NCBI RefSeq assembly: GCF_032854445.1
Contig: NC_088297.1
Coordinates: 26,407,915-26,471,914 of the forward strand
Direction: 5' to 3'
Length of the DNA: 64,000 bases
Source: Liolophura sinensis
Taxonomy: Eukaryota; Mollusca; Polyplacophora; Chitonida; Chitonidae
This document shows positions 1-12,300 of this stretch, piece by piece. Every line of letters starts with the position of its first letter. Positions within the stretch are counted from its first letter, which is position 1. The notes below the pieces were generated by a model, which made no database searches, was not told where the DNA came from, and saw nothing but the letters and a program-made list of their open reading frames with translations. Both the position numbers and the translations under genes were made by a program.

Positions 1-161
1 AGCCACGTATTATCTCCTCATTGCACTAGATTAATGAACCAGACGACATTAATTGCATATTCAGTGTGATGAGATCGCACCTTACTACACGACAAAGTAC
101 AATAAATTGTGAAAAAGCAAACGCGTTGGTCAATCTTCGTAGCGAGTACATGTGTACTTAC

Positions 162-368
162 CCTTTGCAATGACCACGTCGTCGCCGTCTTGTGGTAACC
201 CGTAGCTGTCATTTCCATAGTTACCACCCCAGCCCGCAGGTGTGTCCTTCCAGGTCTGCGCGTCAGACCACATGACGGCATCGTCCGGTCTACGGGTGGC
301 CGGAGGCATGGAGTTAGGGTCGGGAGGAGGCTCACAGTTGTCATAGTAACACCTATATGCGTCCAACT
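162..368 (-). CDS. PKHD1L1: PKHD1L1 exon 43: start of second G8 domain
   Basis: It encodes LDAYRCYYDNCEPPPDPNSM, then DAVMWSDAQTWKDTPAGWGG and GDDVVIAKG, the W....W....P..GD.V.I signature. The donor is AAGG|gtaagt. The next exons lie left of the window. A short exon between 369 and 1379 cannot be excluded, since vertebrates have some extra residues here. Confidence 0.93.
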
Positions 369-3300
369 CTACATGTTTGTAAGTCGTCCCAGAGCTGGAA
401 CTACCGTGTGCCGAAACTGAATAGTGGGAAAGACAGACGTAAACCCATGAACAGATTGCTATTACGCTGACAATTCCAGGAAAGACCGTATATCCGGTTT
501 TAATAAAGAAACCAATGAGACTATTCCGTGTTAGAATCCTGCCAATTGCGTCTTTGCAATTTATGTATTATTTCTTCCATATTCGTGTGGGAACTTGTAG
601 ATGTTGTAGATTGGTTTGAAAATGAGCATTTTTATTATCGACTTGGAACGCCCCTTCATGACCTAGAAGTGCTATACGGATATCAAATTTGACCTTAGAT
701 TGTATATTTCAAAATAAAACAGGTATGACCATTAGGATCATTTGGAGTTAAGCTTCGTTAAAATATACAAAGTAAAATAATTTGCTTCAACATCCAACGG
801 TTCCAAAATTTGATCTTGATTTTGATTTGATGTGATTTGCAGCTTTTGCCAATGTGGCTAGGTATAAGTGATTTGTTATTGCAGCTTTCTCCTTGTTGCT
901 TTCACATAAGAAATAGACGAGGGTTTCATGGTGGTGAAAACATAATCACTTAGCACAATTTAAACCTAGACGATTGCATTCTGGGTGTATCGATGTACCA
1001 CATTCCATGCCTTCAGCTATGGTAACATTGTCTTGGTAGGGATTTCACAAAACGACACTAGACCTTAAAGAATTCCTAGTTAATCAGAAGTTGTAAAATA
1101 ACTAAGTCATGTCACTTTATAAATAACACGATTTATCTCACTTTCCCACCTTTAATGAGCATCGTTAAAACAGTTAGCCGGCGCAGTCTGTTTGTAAACG
1201 CATTTTACGGCAGAATCTAAGCTTCAAGCTCGACATTCATGTACCACACGTAGGTCATGCAGCAAGCATTCAGAGTCGACAAATCGCAAGACCTATTTTC
1301 ATAGAAACCTAACACACCATTTCCCAGAGGTACAACGCGATTTACAGTATAAAAGTGAAGAAATTCTTCAGATATGTACCCAGATATCTAATCAAGTTTT
1401 GGTTGCTGTCAAAGATCCAGTCTCCGTGGGCGTTTGCCGGGGCGGAGAGAGACGTGGTGTCTGACTCGTTGATGAAGTTATCCGGGATGAAGGAGAACCT
1501 GTCGGGGAGGTACTGGAGTCGCTGGGATAGCACTACAAAGTCGGACGGCTGAGAGACAAAGACGATGAACAGTTATTACATATATGTACAAATTTCTCGG
1601 TGTAATTGGCAAGTTTGAATGTATACCTGAGCGACCATAGAGAGAAGGAAAGAGCGTGTATCTGGGGAAACAGTCATAAATCTTGACAAATGCAAACTCA
1701 TTACATTAATGGTGTCTTCATTATTGCCTAAAAAGTAGTTAATAAATCTCATTGTAGATATTAAATATTTGACAGCAGTTGATTATGTGTTTTGAAAATC
1801 TGAGAAAATGGGGAGATGTTTCTATGGAAACCATCTATAAATCCTGTTTTAAGAGATAAGGTGGACACAGATCGTAGTAGACAGTTGATGACACTCACCT
1901 CATGGAAGTCAAACCGCGATGAATAGCTGATATTCTCAGCGATTTCTGCGTCCTCAAACTCCATGATGTACGTCTCTCCCGCCACAAGGGTTACCTGCCA
2001 GCCGTTTGCATGGGTGATCCTCTTCTCAGCGTAGCCCAGCGCATCAGTACCGTATGCGTTTGTCAACCTCACACTCTTGTACTTGAGCGCCACTGGAGTG
2101 ATGTGGTTGAAAGAAAATCGGATGAAGTGGACGTCTGACTCACACACACTAGCCGGCAGAGATTTTCCGAAGGAGGCGAGGTCCTGACACCTTGACGGAG
2201 GGAGCGTGTTTTGTGTGGACACGACGCGACCTCCGGTTTTACCGGACAATGTTCCATCCACGTCTATAATCACACCCTCGCTAATCCATTCAAAGACACC
2301 CATGTTGGGAGAGTTTATCTTCTTTGTGCCGCTGAAGTGGTAGGTAAATCCACCACAGAGGAAAGAGCATGTACCGTCTATCCGCGTAAATCGGACAGCG
2401 GCCGTGTTACTCTGGTCAAAGTTGATGAAGGTGACGTTTGCCACGGTGTAGCCTTGACCGTACGGGAGTATGACGCCTCCTCGAGTCGGACCTTTGTAGG
2501 TCGGTAGATTCGCGGCGTGAGCTGCGATGATGGTGTTCTTCAGCATTGGTCCGTTCTCTGAGAACTCTTCAGCATGCATCACCTTTTTTCCTTCAAACCC
2601 AGCCTTTTCGTTATTCACGAGTATGCCTCCGTCAAATTGAAGTGATCCGCCGTTAACGAACTCGATTCCTTTTTCACAGTTCCAGACTATCGTGTCTTCG
2701 AAGACCGCCTTAGTCGGGGTTTTCGAGGAACATCCACCGCCGACCATGGGGAAAAAGTCGTGGAATATCCATATGCCGAACCAGCCTTGAGAATGGATTG
2801 TGTTGTTTCTGAATACACCGAGGGGAACCTTTTTTGGGCAGATGTTTGGATCAAAGGACGGGCCATCCGGATGGTCGTGCATACGGTACCAAAATCCAAA
2901 GTGCGTTCCGCCCACAGCAGTGTTGCCGATATAGGTGTTGTTTGGGTTTGTTGCCCAGAATGCTGCCGGTGTGATATCGTCGTTAAGCAGACTTGTGCTG
3001 GAGATGACGAACACGGCTAAGTTGAACAGGAATATGTTACCGGTTTCAACACCGTCTTCCAAGAAGAACGCCCCGCCCCTGACGTTGAAGATGACGGTGT
3101 GCTCCACGAGGACGTTATGAGTCCCGTGGATGTTGACGGCGCGATTGAACGTCTTGTGCATCCCGAAACCTCTGACGTACGACCCCGCCATGTCACCGTT
3201 TAAGTGAAAATGAACCGGATAACGGCCTAGCCTGAACGCCTGTCCGACGTTTGTCATCTCTACATACTCCAAACGCCCCACCACCAGGTGTTTGTCCGGC

Positions 3301-6300
3301 TCGGCGCCATGCATTAAAATATGACCACCGAATTCGTCACTACCCATCTCGTCCCCAAAACGGCCCTGGAAACATGTCTGAGTTGAAAACTCGCCTGAAA
3401 CAAAACCGTAAAGATCATTATTTGGTGCGTCTTAGGAGAAAAATGTGCGCAGGTATTTTTATTTTTATCGCTATTTGCTTGGTGTGGGCAGTAAACGAAC
3501 AATCTCACCATCAAAAATCAGCTAAAAGCAGGATACAATAAAATATTAATTAAAACATAATAATCACAACGCCTATGCAAACTTATCGTCTATGATAAAC
3601 AACTAAACGCATGAGTAAATGAATAGAGCTTCATAACCCACCGGTGTCAAAGCCAGCTTCACACTTTTCTATTTCATCGTGCCACTCCTTGTTATCAGAG
3701 CCCCTAACAACCACGTTCCTAGTAAGCAACCCAACCTCCGCCCGAAATTGCACTTGCTGTCCATCAAACGTTTCGGACACGCCCATATGGGTGTAGCCTA
3801 AAACCGACGTTAAAGTCAGTGTCCGTTTGTCACCAGAAATGCTAGCGATTTCGTGTTTTTCGTTTTCCCTCTGCGAGTGTCGATCTCCTGTGGTTGCTAT
3901 GACGATGTAGTCTCCGACTGACCAATCAACTGCGTCTTCGAGGGTGATAGTGTTCTGTCCGGCATTTGCTGTGCTCGCCAAACGAGTCCACGTCGTTGAT
4001 ACAGGGTTTCCTTAAAATCAGAAGCACACGTTAATAATGTATGGTTTAGGAACAAAGGGGTCTCAGTGCTGCTTTCCAGAGTTTCTTGCATTAAACTGGC
4101 ATATATAGCTGTAAATTTAAACTTTTTTCTTGTTTTAAAGCAAAGAAGGTAACAGCAATGCATCAATAAAAATATCAGTAAAAAGGACGTTAAACAATGT
4201 CAAACAAAGGCATATCCAAAGCGAGAGAAACGCTATCAAATTCGGCGCTCTGGAAAATTTTGAGGAGCATGGTCTGAAAGGGTTATCGAGGATGGGCCTG
4301 AGCTCTCCAGTGTTCCAAGTAAAGCAAATGAATTGGGAACAAATACTTAAAATAGTCGATTGGTTATCGTCTGGGAGACTAGAGACAATATGGCTAGCCA
4401 TGAATAACATCAACTGAGACATGAAAATCTATACAGATGGGACTTGTACACATCTTGATTTTTTTCTACAAACAGGAAACAATATGCTCTTTTTAATAAC
4501 AATGGACGAAACCCGTCAGCCTACATTTCCTTTCAGAGTGTTTTGTGTTACGCGTTTCATATTTGTTCAAAGCTGCTCTTTTTATCATCAACGTTTCCTT
4601 TGTGGTGAACAAAGTCTTCTGACCGATGAAAAACACAAGTTGTGCCAAGTTTTTCACCAGAGAATCGCAGATGTAGTGCAAAATATCAACTTTTAGCCAG
4701 TATCTTCTACATGTATCATGCTGGCTGCTTTGCAATCGTATCGTAGACTCGATATCATATACCTTAGGCTTGATATCATGTATCGTCGGCTCGATATCAT
4801 ATATCATGTATATATCGTAGACTCACCGTGAAGGTCTATGACTCCCTCTCGTACAGCGATGCACTTCGTCCCGTAGTATATAGGCAGTTCACGTGACCGG
4901 AGGTGACCATGTAAGGTAATGATGGCCTTGTGCTGGAAAGGTTCATCCTCAGTGCCCACCTAACACCAGTAACAATAATGACATCATCATCATCATCATG
5001 AACAACATTGTCATCAACAAATCGCCTCAATTTGAACCACTGCCCTTTCCTGTAGAATACCGATTTCGGTCAGGAAATTTAGCATGAGAGTGCAATATGA
5101 TTTAGTACGTCGGGTGACCGGGTATTTGTAATCTCTTGTATCGCCCACGCATCATTGTTTCAATAAATGTTATCTGGTAATGATAATAATACTGAAATTT
5201 CACAGTTTCTCTCTGAACCCAGGCCATAAAACGGTATAGAGCAGAGAGAGTTTATAGCCTTTGTGAATTCTGTTTTGGAACAAGATCAAGTCTGCAACAG
5301 TAACAAAATCTCGCTAAAACTGGAACTCGACTCAGTCCCAAAGCTAAATCAACGATCATAGATCAAATTTTCCCGGCTAACTTAATGATCGCCCGAAACA
5401 GGCAGATACAGGCTACCAGTGACAAGACACGCCTCTATCAACATTTCAGCTCTTTTACCGTTGAATTAGGTGATGCTCTTGCTCTTATTTAAACTGTACA
5501 AAACGCCATTCCTACTATACGTTATTCTTTATGAAGGTAAGAAACACTGCCTCAATATCCATCCCCTTGCAATACTTACAAATGTTTTCACCACGACTGT
5601 TTCCTTGTGTCACTCGAACATTCATTTATTATATAATTGGTGTTTTGTGTTATAACAAGGGGTTTACACATTTATAAGGGGAGTAAGGGTTATGGACGGA
5701 GAAAGAGCCCGGGGTAAAGAGCCGCCCTCTACAAAGTACCTGACAAACCTCCAGCGAGAGCTGGATTTGAGCCTGCGACATCACTGGCCAGGGGCCGCTA
5801 AGCTGCAGCGAGAGCCTACGATACACTTATCATAGATTATGTGATTACATGTTAGATGTACTAAAGCTTACGGCCAGCGGATGGTCGTGGGTTTTCCCCA
5901 ACTCTGTCGGGTTTTCTCCCACCATAACGAACATGCATAAGCCAAATACTCTTGAGTATGGCGTAAAACACCAATCAAATAAATAATTACTGAAACTTAC
6001 CTGTAATACTCCCCCGTCCGTAATCAGTATGATCTCTACCTGAAGTTCCACATCCTTCTCATCAAAGATCAGTTTTCCACCTGTAAAAAAAAATATATAT
6101 ATATATGATTATTTGCATGTCCGATGTATGCATGCGTGTGTGCGTGCGGATATAATGTGGTGATATCTTACCTTGTATCAGGATGAGTTTCAATACAGGT
6201 GTGTCTGTGTCCAGCAGAATTGTTTGCCCCTTCTGTATGACCACTACGTCTCCGGCCACGGGCGGAGACTGGCCTCCCCAGGTGAACACAGATGACCACA

Positions 6301-9300
6301 CGTCCACGTAGTGGAAGGCCGCGCTCGTCTGGCAAGGGAAGAACAAAGATGAATCGGGTAAGGAGATATGGGGAATATAGAGAGATCGTGCTCTGCATGG
6401 GTTATTTCAGTGGGAAGATATATGCACGTAAGGTTGAAGGAAATGTTGGATATAAATGTTGGATATTTTCCTGATGATTACGACAGATTAATATTCATAT
6501 TTTACTGGAAGAATTGATCGCTCAACTTATTGAAACATTAACACATTTAAAGCGTAGACACCTAAAACTTATTACAGAACCTACATCTTGATTTCTCGGC
6601 CTGGGCTGATAAACCAAACTTTGGAACATTATGTTATTTCAGTTTTCAACCTTATCCAGAGCAAAAAAATTTACTTTCAGCTATAAATGTCATAAGAAAT
6701 TATTATTACATGAATGCCTCCCATAAAAATATACAATACAGTGATGTTGCCGATCAAGGAATTTGGAGAATAATTAAACTTTGTTGGCTGTTCAATTTAC
6801 TCCATGGAAAATGTTAAGAACTGTATAAAATGGTTAGCTCACTTGGATAGCGTCGCCTTTGTTTTCAACCGTGACTTGTACACTGGTTTCCAAAGTGCCG
6901 TCACTGGCTCCCGTTGTACATATCAACTCAGTCGTCTTTGCCGAGGTAACCTCACAAACCACGCCCCCAATAGTGACTGAATTCTCACTCATCGTATTGC
7001 TGAGGATGATAACCGATACGAACGGTTCATCTACAGGATAACTTTAGCTGATAACGTTTTCGTTTTTTCTATCCACAGATTATATGATGAAACTCCGCCT
7101 GAACCAATTTCTTCTGATCAGTGTTATTTGTTCATTTTATTAGTTTCTAAAGACTACGAGAAGAATGTGAAATACGTTACAACTTTTATATAACAAGCAC
7201 AGTCCACTGTGAAATGACAGGACAGCGACATGTAATCCTTCTTATCATTTGGCAATCTGTTTGTGGACGTTTTTTATTTTTCCGTTTTCATATAAGTCTC
7301 TGACCGGCCCGAATAGCACAGTTGGTAGAGCGTCCGCTTCGGGACCGGTAGATCCAAGATCAATCCTTGATCGAGTCACACCAAAGACTTTAAAAGAGGA
7401 AGTTGTTCTTCCTCGCTTGGCGTTGGACCGGCCCGGATAGCACAGTTGGTAGAGCGTCCGCTTCGGGACCGGTAGATCCAGGATCAATCCTTGGTCGAGT
7501 CACACCTAAGACTTTAAAAGAGGAAGTTGTAACTTCCTCACTTGGCGTTCAGCATGAAGGGGATAGTGCAACGACTGGTTGACCCGTATCAGTATAATGG
7601 CTCGGGCGGGGCGGCTTACTTGCCTTCGGTAAGTCGTCTCAGTGAGGCAGCACTAGATAAAAGAGCGGTGGAAATCCGTCCTGCAACAAGGAGGCACATT
7701 ACACGTGCATGCACCCTAATGATTCCTTCGTCGTCATATGACTGAAAAATTGTTGAGTACGACGTTAAACCCCAAGCACTCACTCACTCATATAAGTCTC
7801 TGTCAACGAATATACCTACGGGAAATAATCAACGGCATCAAAACCGACGAAATAATAAAAGAAAATACGAGAATTTTAATCCGGCCTCCTATCAGTTTAC
7901 CTCAGTTAAGGTATAGGACTGACCTAAATCCTTGTCCGGCAATAGTTACCGACGTCCCCCCGGCGGTTCCCCCGCGTCCTGGTGTCACACCGTCGATGTT
8001 AGGGGTCAAACTGGGGTCAAATGTAAAACCATTCGCCAGAACGTCATCCACGTTGTTTACGGCTACAGTGACGTCACACATCTTCGATGACGTATCACCA
8101 TCTGTTGATGTTGCATAAATGGAATCTTATTAAACTCACAAGCTATACAGCGGATCAATAAATTAATAGATTTCCTGTATGTTCCAGAACCCAATTGTTT
8201 TACAATTTTTCCCAAACTATATGATTTACTTCCGTATATGTTTTGAGAAAATAAGAAATAACAAAAGCGACACATGTGCATTTCAAATACCCATCCTCCG
8301 TTGAAGAACACGAAGAGCATCATACCCAACAACAACAATATGAATGGATACAACACGGACAGCAAAAAATGAATGATACTTTTACAACGTGTTTGATAAC
8401 GATACGGAATAACGATGTTAGTAGCGGAACGTTGTGTATAATAACGAAGAAGTTATCTGTAAGCAATTGCCTTGTTCAGACACAGAGTCGGCAAATGACC
8501 ACACACACAACGAATAAAATCCGGCCTGTCCATAATTTACCATTTCCCCTACAGAGCCGCTCGTCGCATAGTCAAGTATTACACACTATTTGTACAAACA
8601 GCCTTGGACAAACTTACAGAGATAAGCTGGGACCTGACATTTGAGAGCTGAGGAAGTCTGGCTAGCTCCGTCCACCAGTGCGCATGTCTCGTTACAGATG
8701 CTTATAGTGGAGGTCACGGGGTCAAATCCAGCCCCGGATACAGTTACCTCCTGACCTCCGGCAAAACTTCCTGTCACAGGGAAGGAAAGCGTTATTTAGA
8801 TTTTGGGGTCCAAATACACAGACATGTAATAACTACGACCACAATGTAATAACTACGACGACAATGTAATAACCACGACTACAATGTAATAAGACCAACA
8901 GCTAGGTATATCGGTAATACCGAAAGTTACATAGATACAACTAATCGGTAATTGGTGAAGGCTAGTTCAGGCATGGCTGACTGATTAAGGGGGTTCCAAA
9001 GCAGAGCAAATCTTACTGACTATTTATTCATATTTAAGGCGACGAATTTGTTTACTTTTGTTGAACTTTTGGACCTCAGGACGAGATGAAGTTGACAGAT
9101 AAGAACTTTTTGAAACCAATTACCTGTAGCAGGTGAGATCGATGTCACTTCGATGGCGTACTTGAAGTTCTGATCATCATTGGAGTTGCCGAGTCCGACC
9201 ACATGCACAAGGACAGGGTAACTTCCAGCAGAATGAGCTCCAAGTGTGCACTGTAAGGGAGAGGTAAGAAGTGACTGTACACTCCACCTCGTCTATGGTG

Positions 9301-12300
9301 ACGGTAGTGCTACCACTAAATCCCGTCCCCGCAATCGTTATGGTCTGCCCAGCTGGCGCCTCGCTGGGGTGATAGAAGTGATTGTAGGAGTCTGTGCCGT
9401 GGAGTATGAGAAGCTCTGCGTCGGAAAAAACACCAGGTCCCCTGATCTCACCTGAAGATCCACGGAGCTATCGGCGTGAGCGGGGGTTACGCACACAAAT
9501 CTGGTCCGGCGTGACGCTCTCCGTGACACAGACGTCTGTTCCCAGAAGAACTGTGGTTACATTGGCCGTAAAGCCGTTTCCGGTGATGGTGAGTCGCGTT
9601 CCGCCGTGAACGCTACCAGAGGACGGAGAGATGCCACTAAGTTTAGCCTGATTCTCCAGTATCACATCGATCGCCTGAGCCAGTCCCTTACCGTCCACTG
9701 TCACGAGGACAGAGTGCGTTCCAGCGGAACGTCCTGCATATTGCAAACGATCTGCGTGTTGTTCACCGTTTTAATAACACAATTACCTGTCCCTAAAGCG
9801 ACTTTGACTTTGGATGTGTTCGTGCCAAATCAGATCCTGTTAGAGTCAATCCGCGGTGGGGGTGTCCACCTGAGTCGGGCTGGTTGACGTCAGTGTCGGC
9901 GTGGCCTGACTGGTGTACATGAACACACACAAAGTGGCATCGTCTTTGCACTCGGCGTTCAGAAGTTGTCCATTGTCTACGCGAGACTTCACAACAACGT
10001 CAGCAGACCCTGTGGATGCTCCGGTCGTGCACATGATTGTGCTGTACGTCACTGACGTAACGTCGCAAACGTAGCCGTCCACACTAACAGTGGCGTCTGA
10101 TGAGAACCCTCCTCCGCTGATGGTCAGCTCTGTGCCTCCGGCCATGGAGCCTGACACCGGGCTCAGATCTGACACATAAGGTAGCGCAATAAAACTACGA
10201 TCTGTTTCCTTGGCGGGTGTGATAAGCGCGTTGCCTCTGTTGCCCACACGGACCTTTATGGGAAGAATCTTGCCGGCGGGGACCTCCTCACTAAGATCCA
10301 TTTTCACCGTTACCTGCCCAGTGCTGCTTCCCATGACGTCAGTTGATGACCCCCGAGGGTTACAATGTTCTGACAGTCTGTGGTGCCGAAGCCCGACCCT
10401 GTAATCACGATATCATCCTCCCCTGTGCCCTGGACGGGCGAGATCTGGCTCACCTCAGGGTGCTGCATTCCAAAAGGCAAACCGAACAGGGAGGAGTCTA
10501 AGGCCATGGGCTCTGCCACCGAGCAGCCAGAGATAGCGTTGGTCTCTCCTGGACAGGCGGCTCCTGACGGATCAGCCACACCTAGTCATGAAAACAAAGA
10601 GAATGGGAGACCTGTTGAGAATACACTGGTGCGCACCTGTGTTTCATCTTAAAGGATACATGAAAAGATGCAAGAAATGGAAGACAATGGTTTTAAGAAA
10701 AGTGTAAGAAGATATGCAAGAAAGAGGAGGAAAGAAAAGAAGGCATGAAGTGGTTGTATTACTTAAAAGCCTCTCTAAAAATTACTCGGAAATGATGACA
10801 CTGATGAGCATAGTGTGGCCATAAGATCAGCTTAGCGCCCCCAAGCTCGCCCCCAAGCTTGCCCCCTCGGTCTCTCCTCCTAGTTATTTGAACTGCTTTC
10901 AGTGTTGATGTCATTGCAATAGCCCACTGAATTTCCGGAATGACCGCTGTTGCCTTAGGTAAACTGTGGTTTAAAACCATTTTCACACGCAAGTATGAAA
11001 ACTGGAAAGCTTTTTTGTATTACGTTAGAACACATCCAATGCTCATACTGAGAAGCACACTTCAAGCCTTTAAGGTACAGGTATCATTTAAGTCCTGCAA
11101 TCGAATCCAGGAAACGCATCGTCTTTTACATTATCTCACATATTTTCTGATTTGTGAAACTGTTTCCTAGTTTCTTACGGTAGCAAGGAATTAAGTAATT
11201 CTCATGTATTCATTCTTTGATATTTATTCTTTTATTCTTAAAATAGGCTAATTATTTTTTATAAGCCAATTTTCGTAAAAGGAAAAAAATTGCCATTATA
11301 GGAACGAGTTGGATAGAACCACGTTCAAGAACCCATAAATACTAGTGCCTTCACCTTCTGCGATCGAGTCACGTTTGAGTCCGGCAATGACCATCAGCCA
11401 TCCTGCATGCAACTGAGAAAAACTACAAAGGTGATATGGAGATAGCCTTACCGGAAGCTGTGTTATAATGGGCTTCATAATCCCCTCTGGATACCTTCAG
11501 ATAAGCCACGTGGGACGTCCTAGGCACAACTTCTACCTCCCCTCTCAACGTCATCATGGACTCGTCCGTGACGTAACCGCTCCAATACGAGTTCACACCA
11601 ATCTCGGTGAATGTATACTCGTAAACGCCTGCCAACAGAAATGTGACAATATTAATGGTTACAATATACAAAGTTACAATATACACGGTTACAATATACG
11701 TGATTACATTGGTTTTTGCTCTGTGTCCTTTCCACTCCAGTAAAAACTTGCTTTGCCTAATTGGGCCCTCGTCACATCTGTAAATATAAATACTAAATCT
11801 TTTAATTCATTACGATGCACTGCCATCTATTTCATAAAAGTGTTGCATTTATCATATAAAAGTAGCTCTGTTACTTGAGTATGTATCATTTTTAGCTATT
11901 CTGGCAGGGTAGTTGGCAGAGTGGCTGGCAGGGTGGCTGGCAGGGTGACTAGCAGACCCTACATGTGATTGCCACATATCTTTACTTCCGCTGACCAATG
12001 ATTTATTTATTTATTTATTTGATTGATGTTTTACGCCGTACTCAAGAATATTTCACTTATACGACGGCGGCCAGCATTATGATGAGAGGAAACCGGGCAG
12101 AGCCTGGGGGGAAACAAACGACAATCCGCAGGTTGATGTCAGACATTCCCACGTACGGCCGGAGGGGAAGCCAGCATGAACTCACAGCGACCGCACTGCT
12201 GAGAGGCTTCTGGGTCATTACGCTGCGCTAGCGCGCTAACCAACTGATACACGGAGCCTCCTTCGCTGACCAATGAGATCGAAGGCTTAAATCCTGCTAT

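Noticed and set aside
9338-9529. Intron between gtgaga (9451) and an ag near 9370 to explain the frame change
   Set aside because: The skipped part encodes a good TIG stretch (SFSYSTAQTPTITSITP), so a one-base loss fits better than an 88-nt intron.
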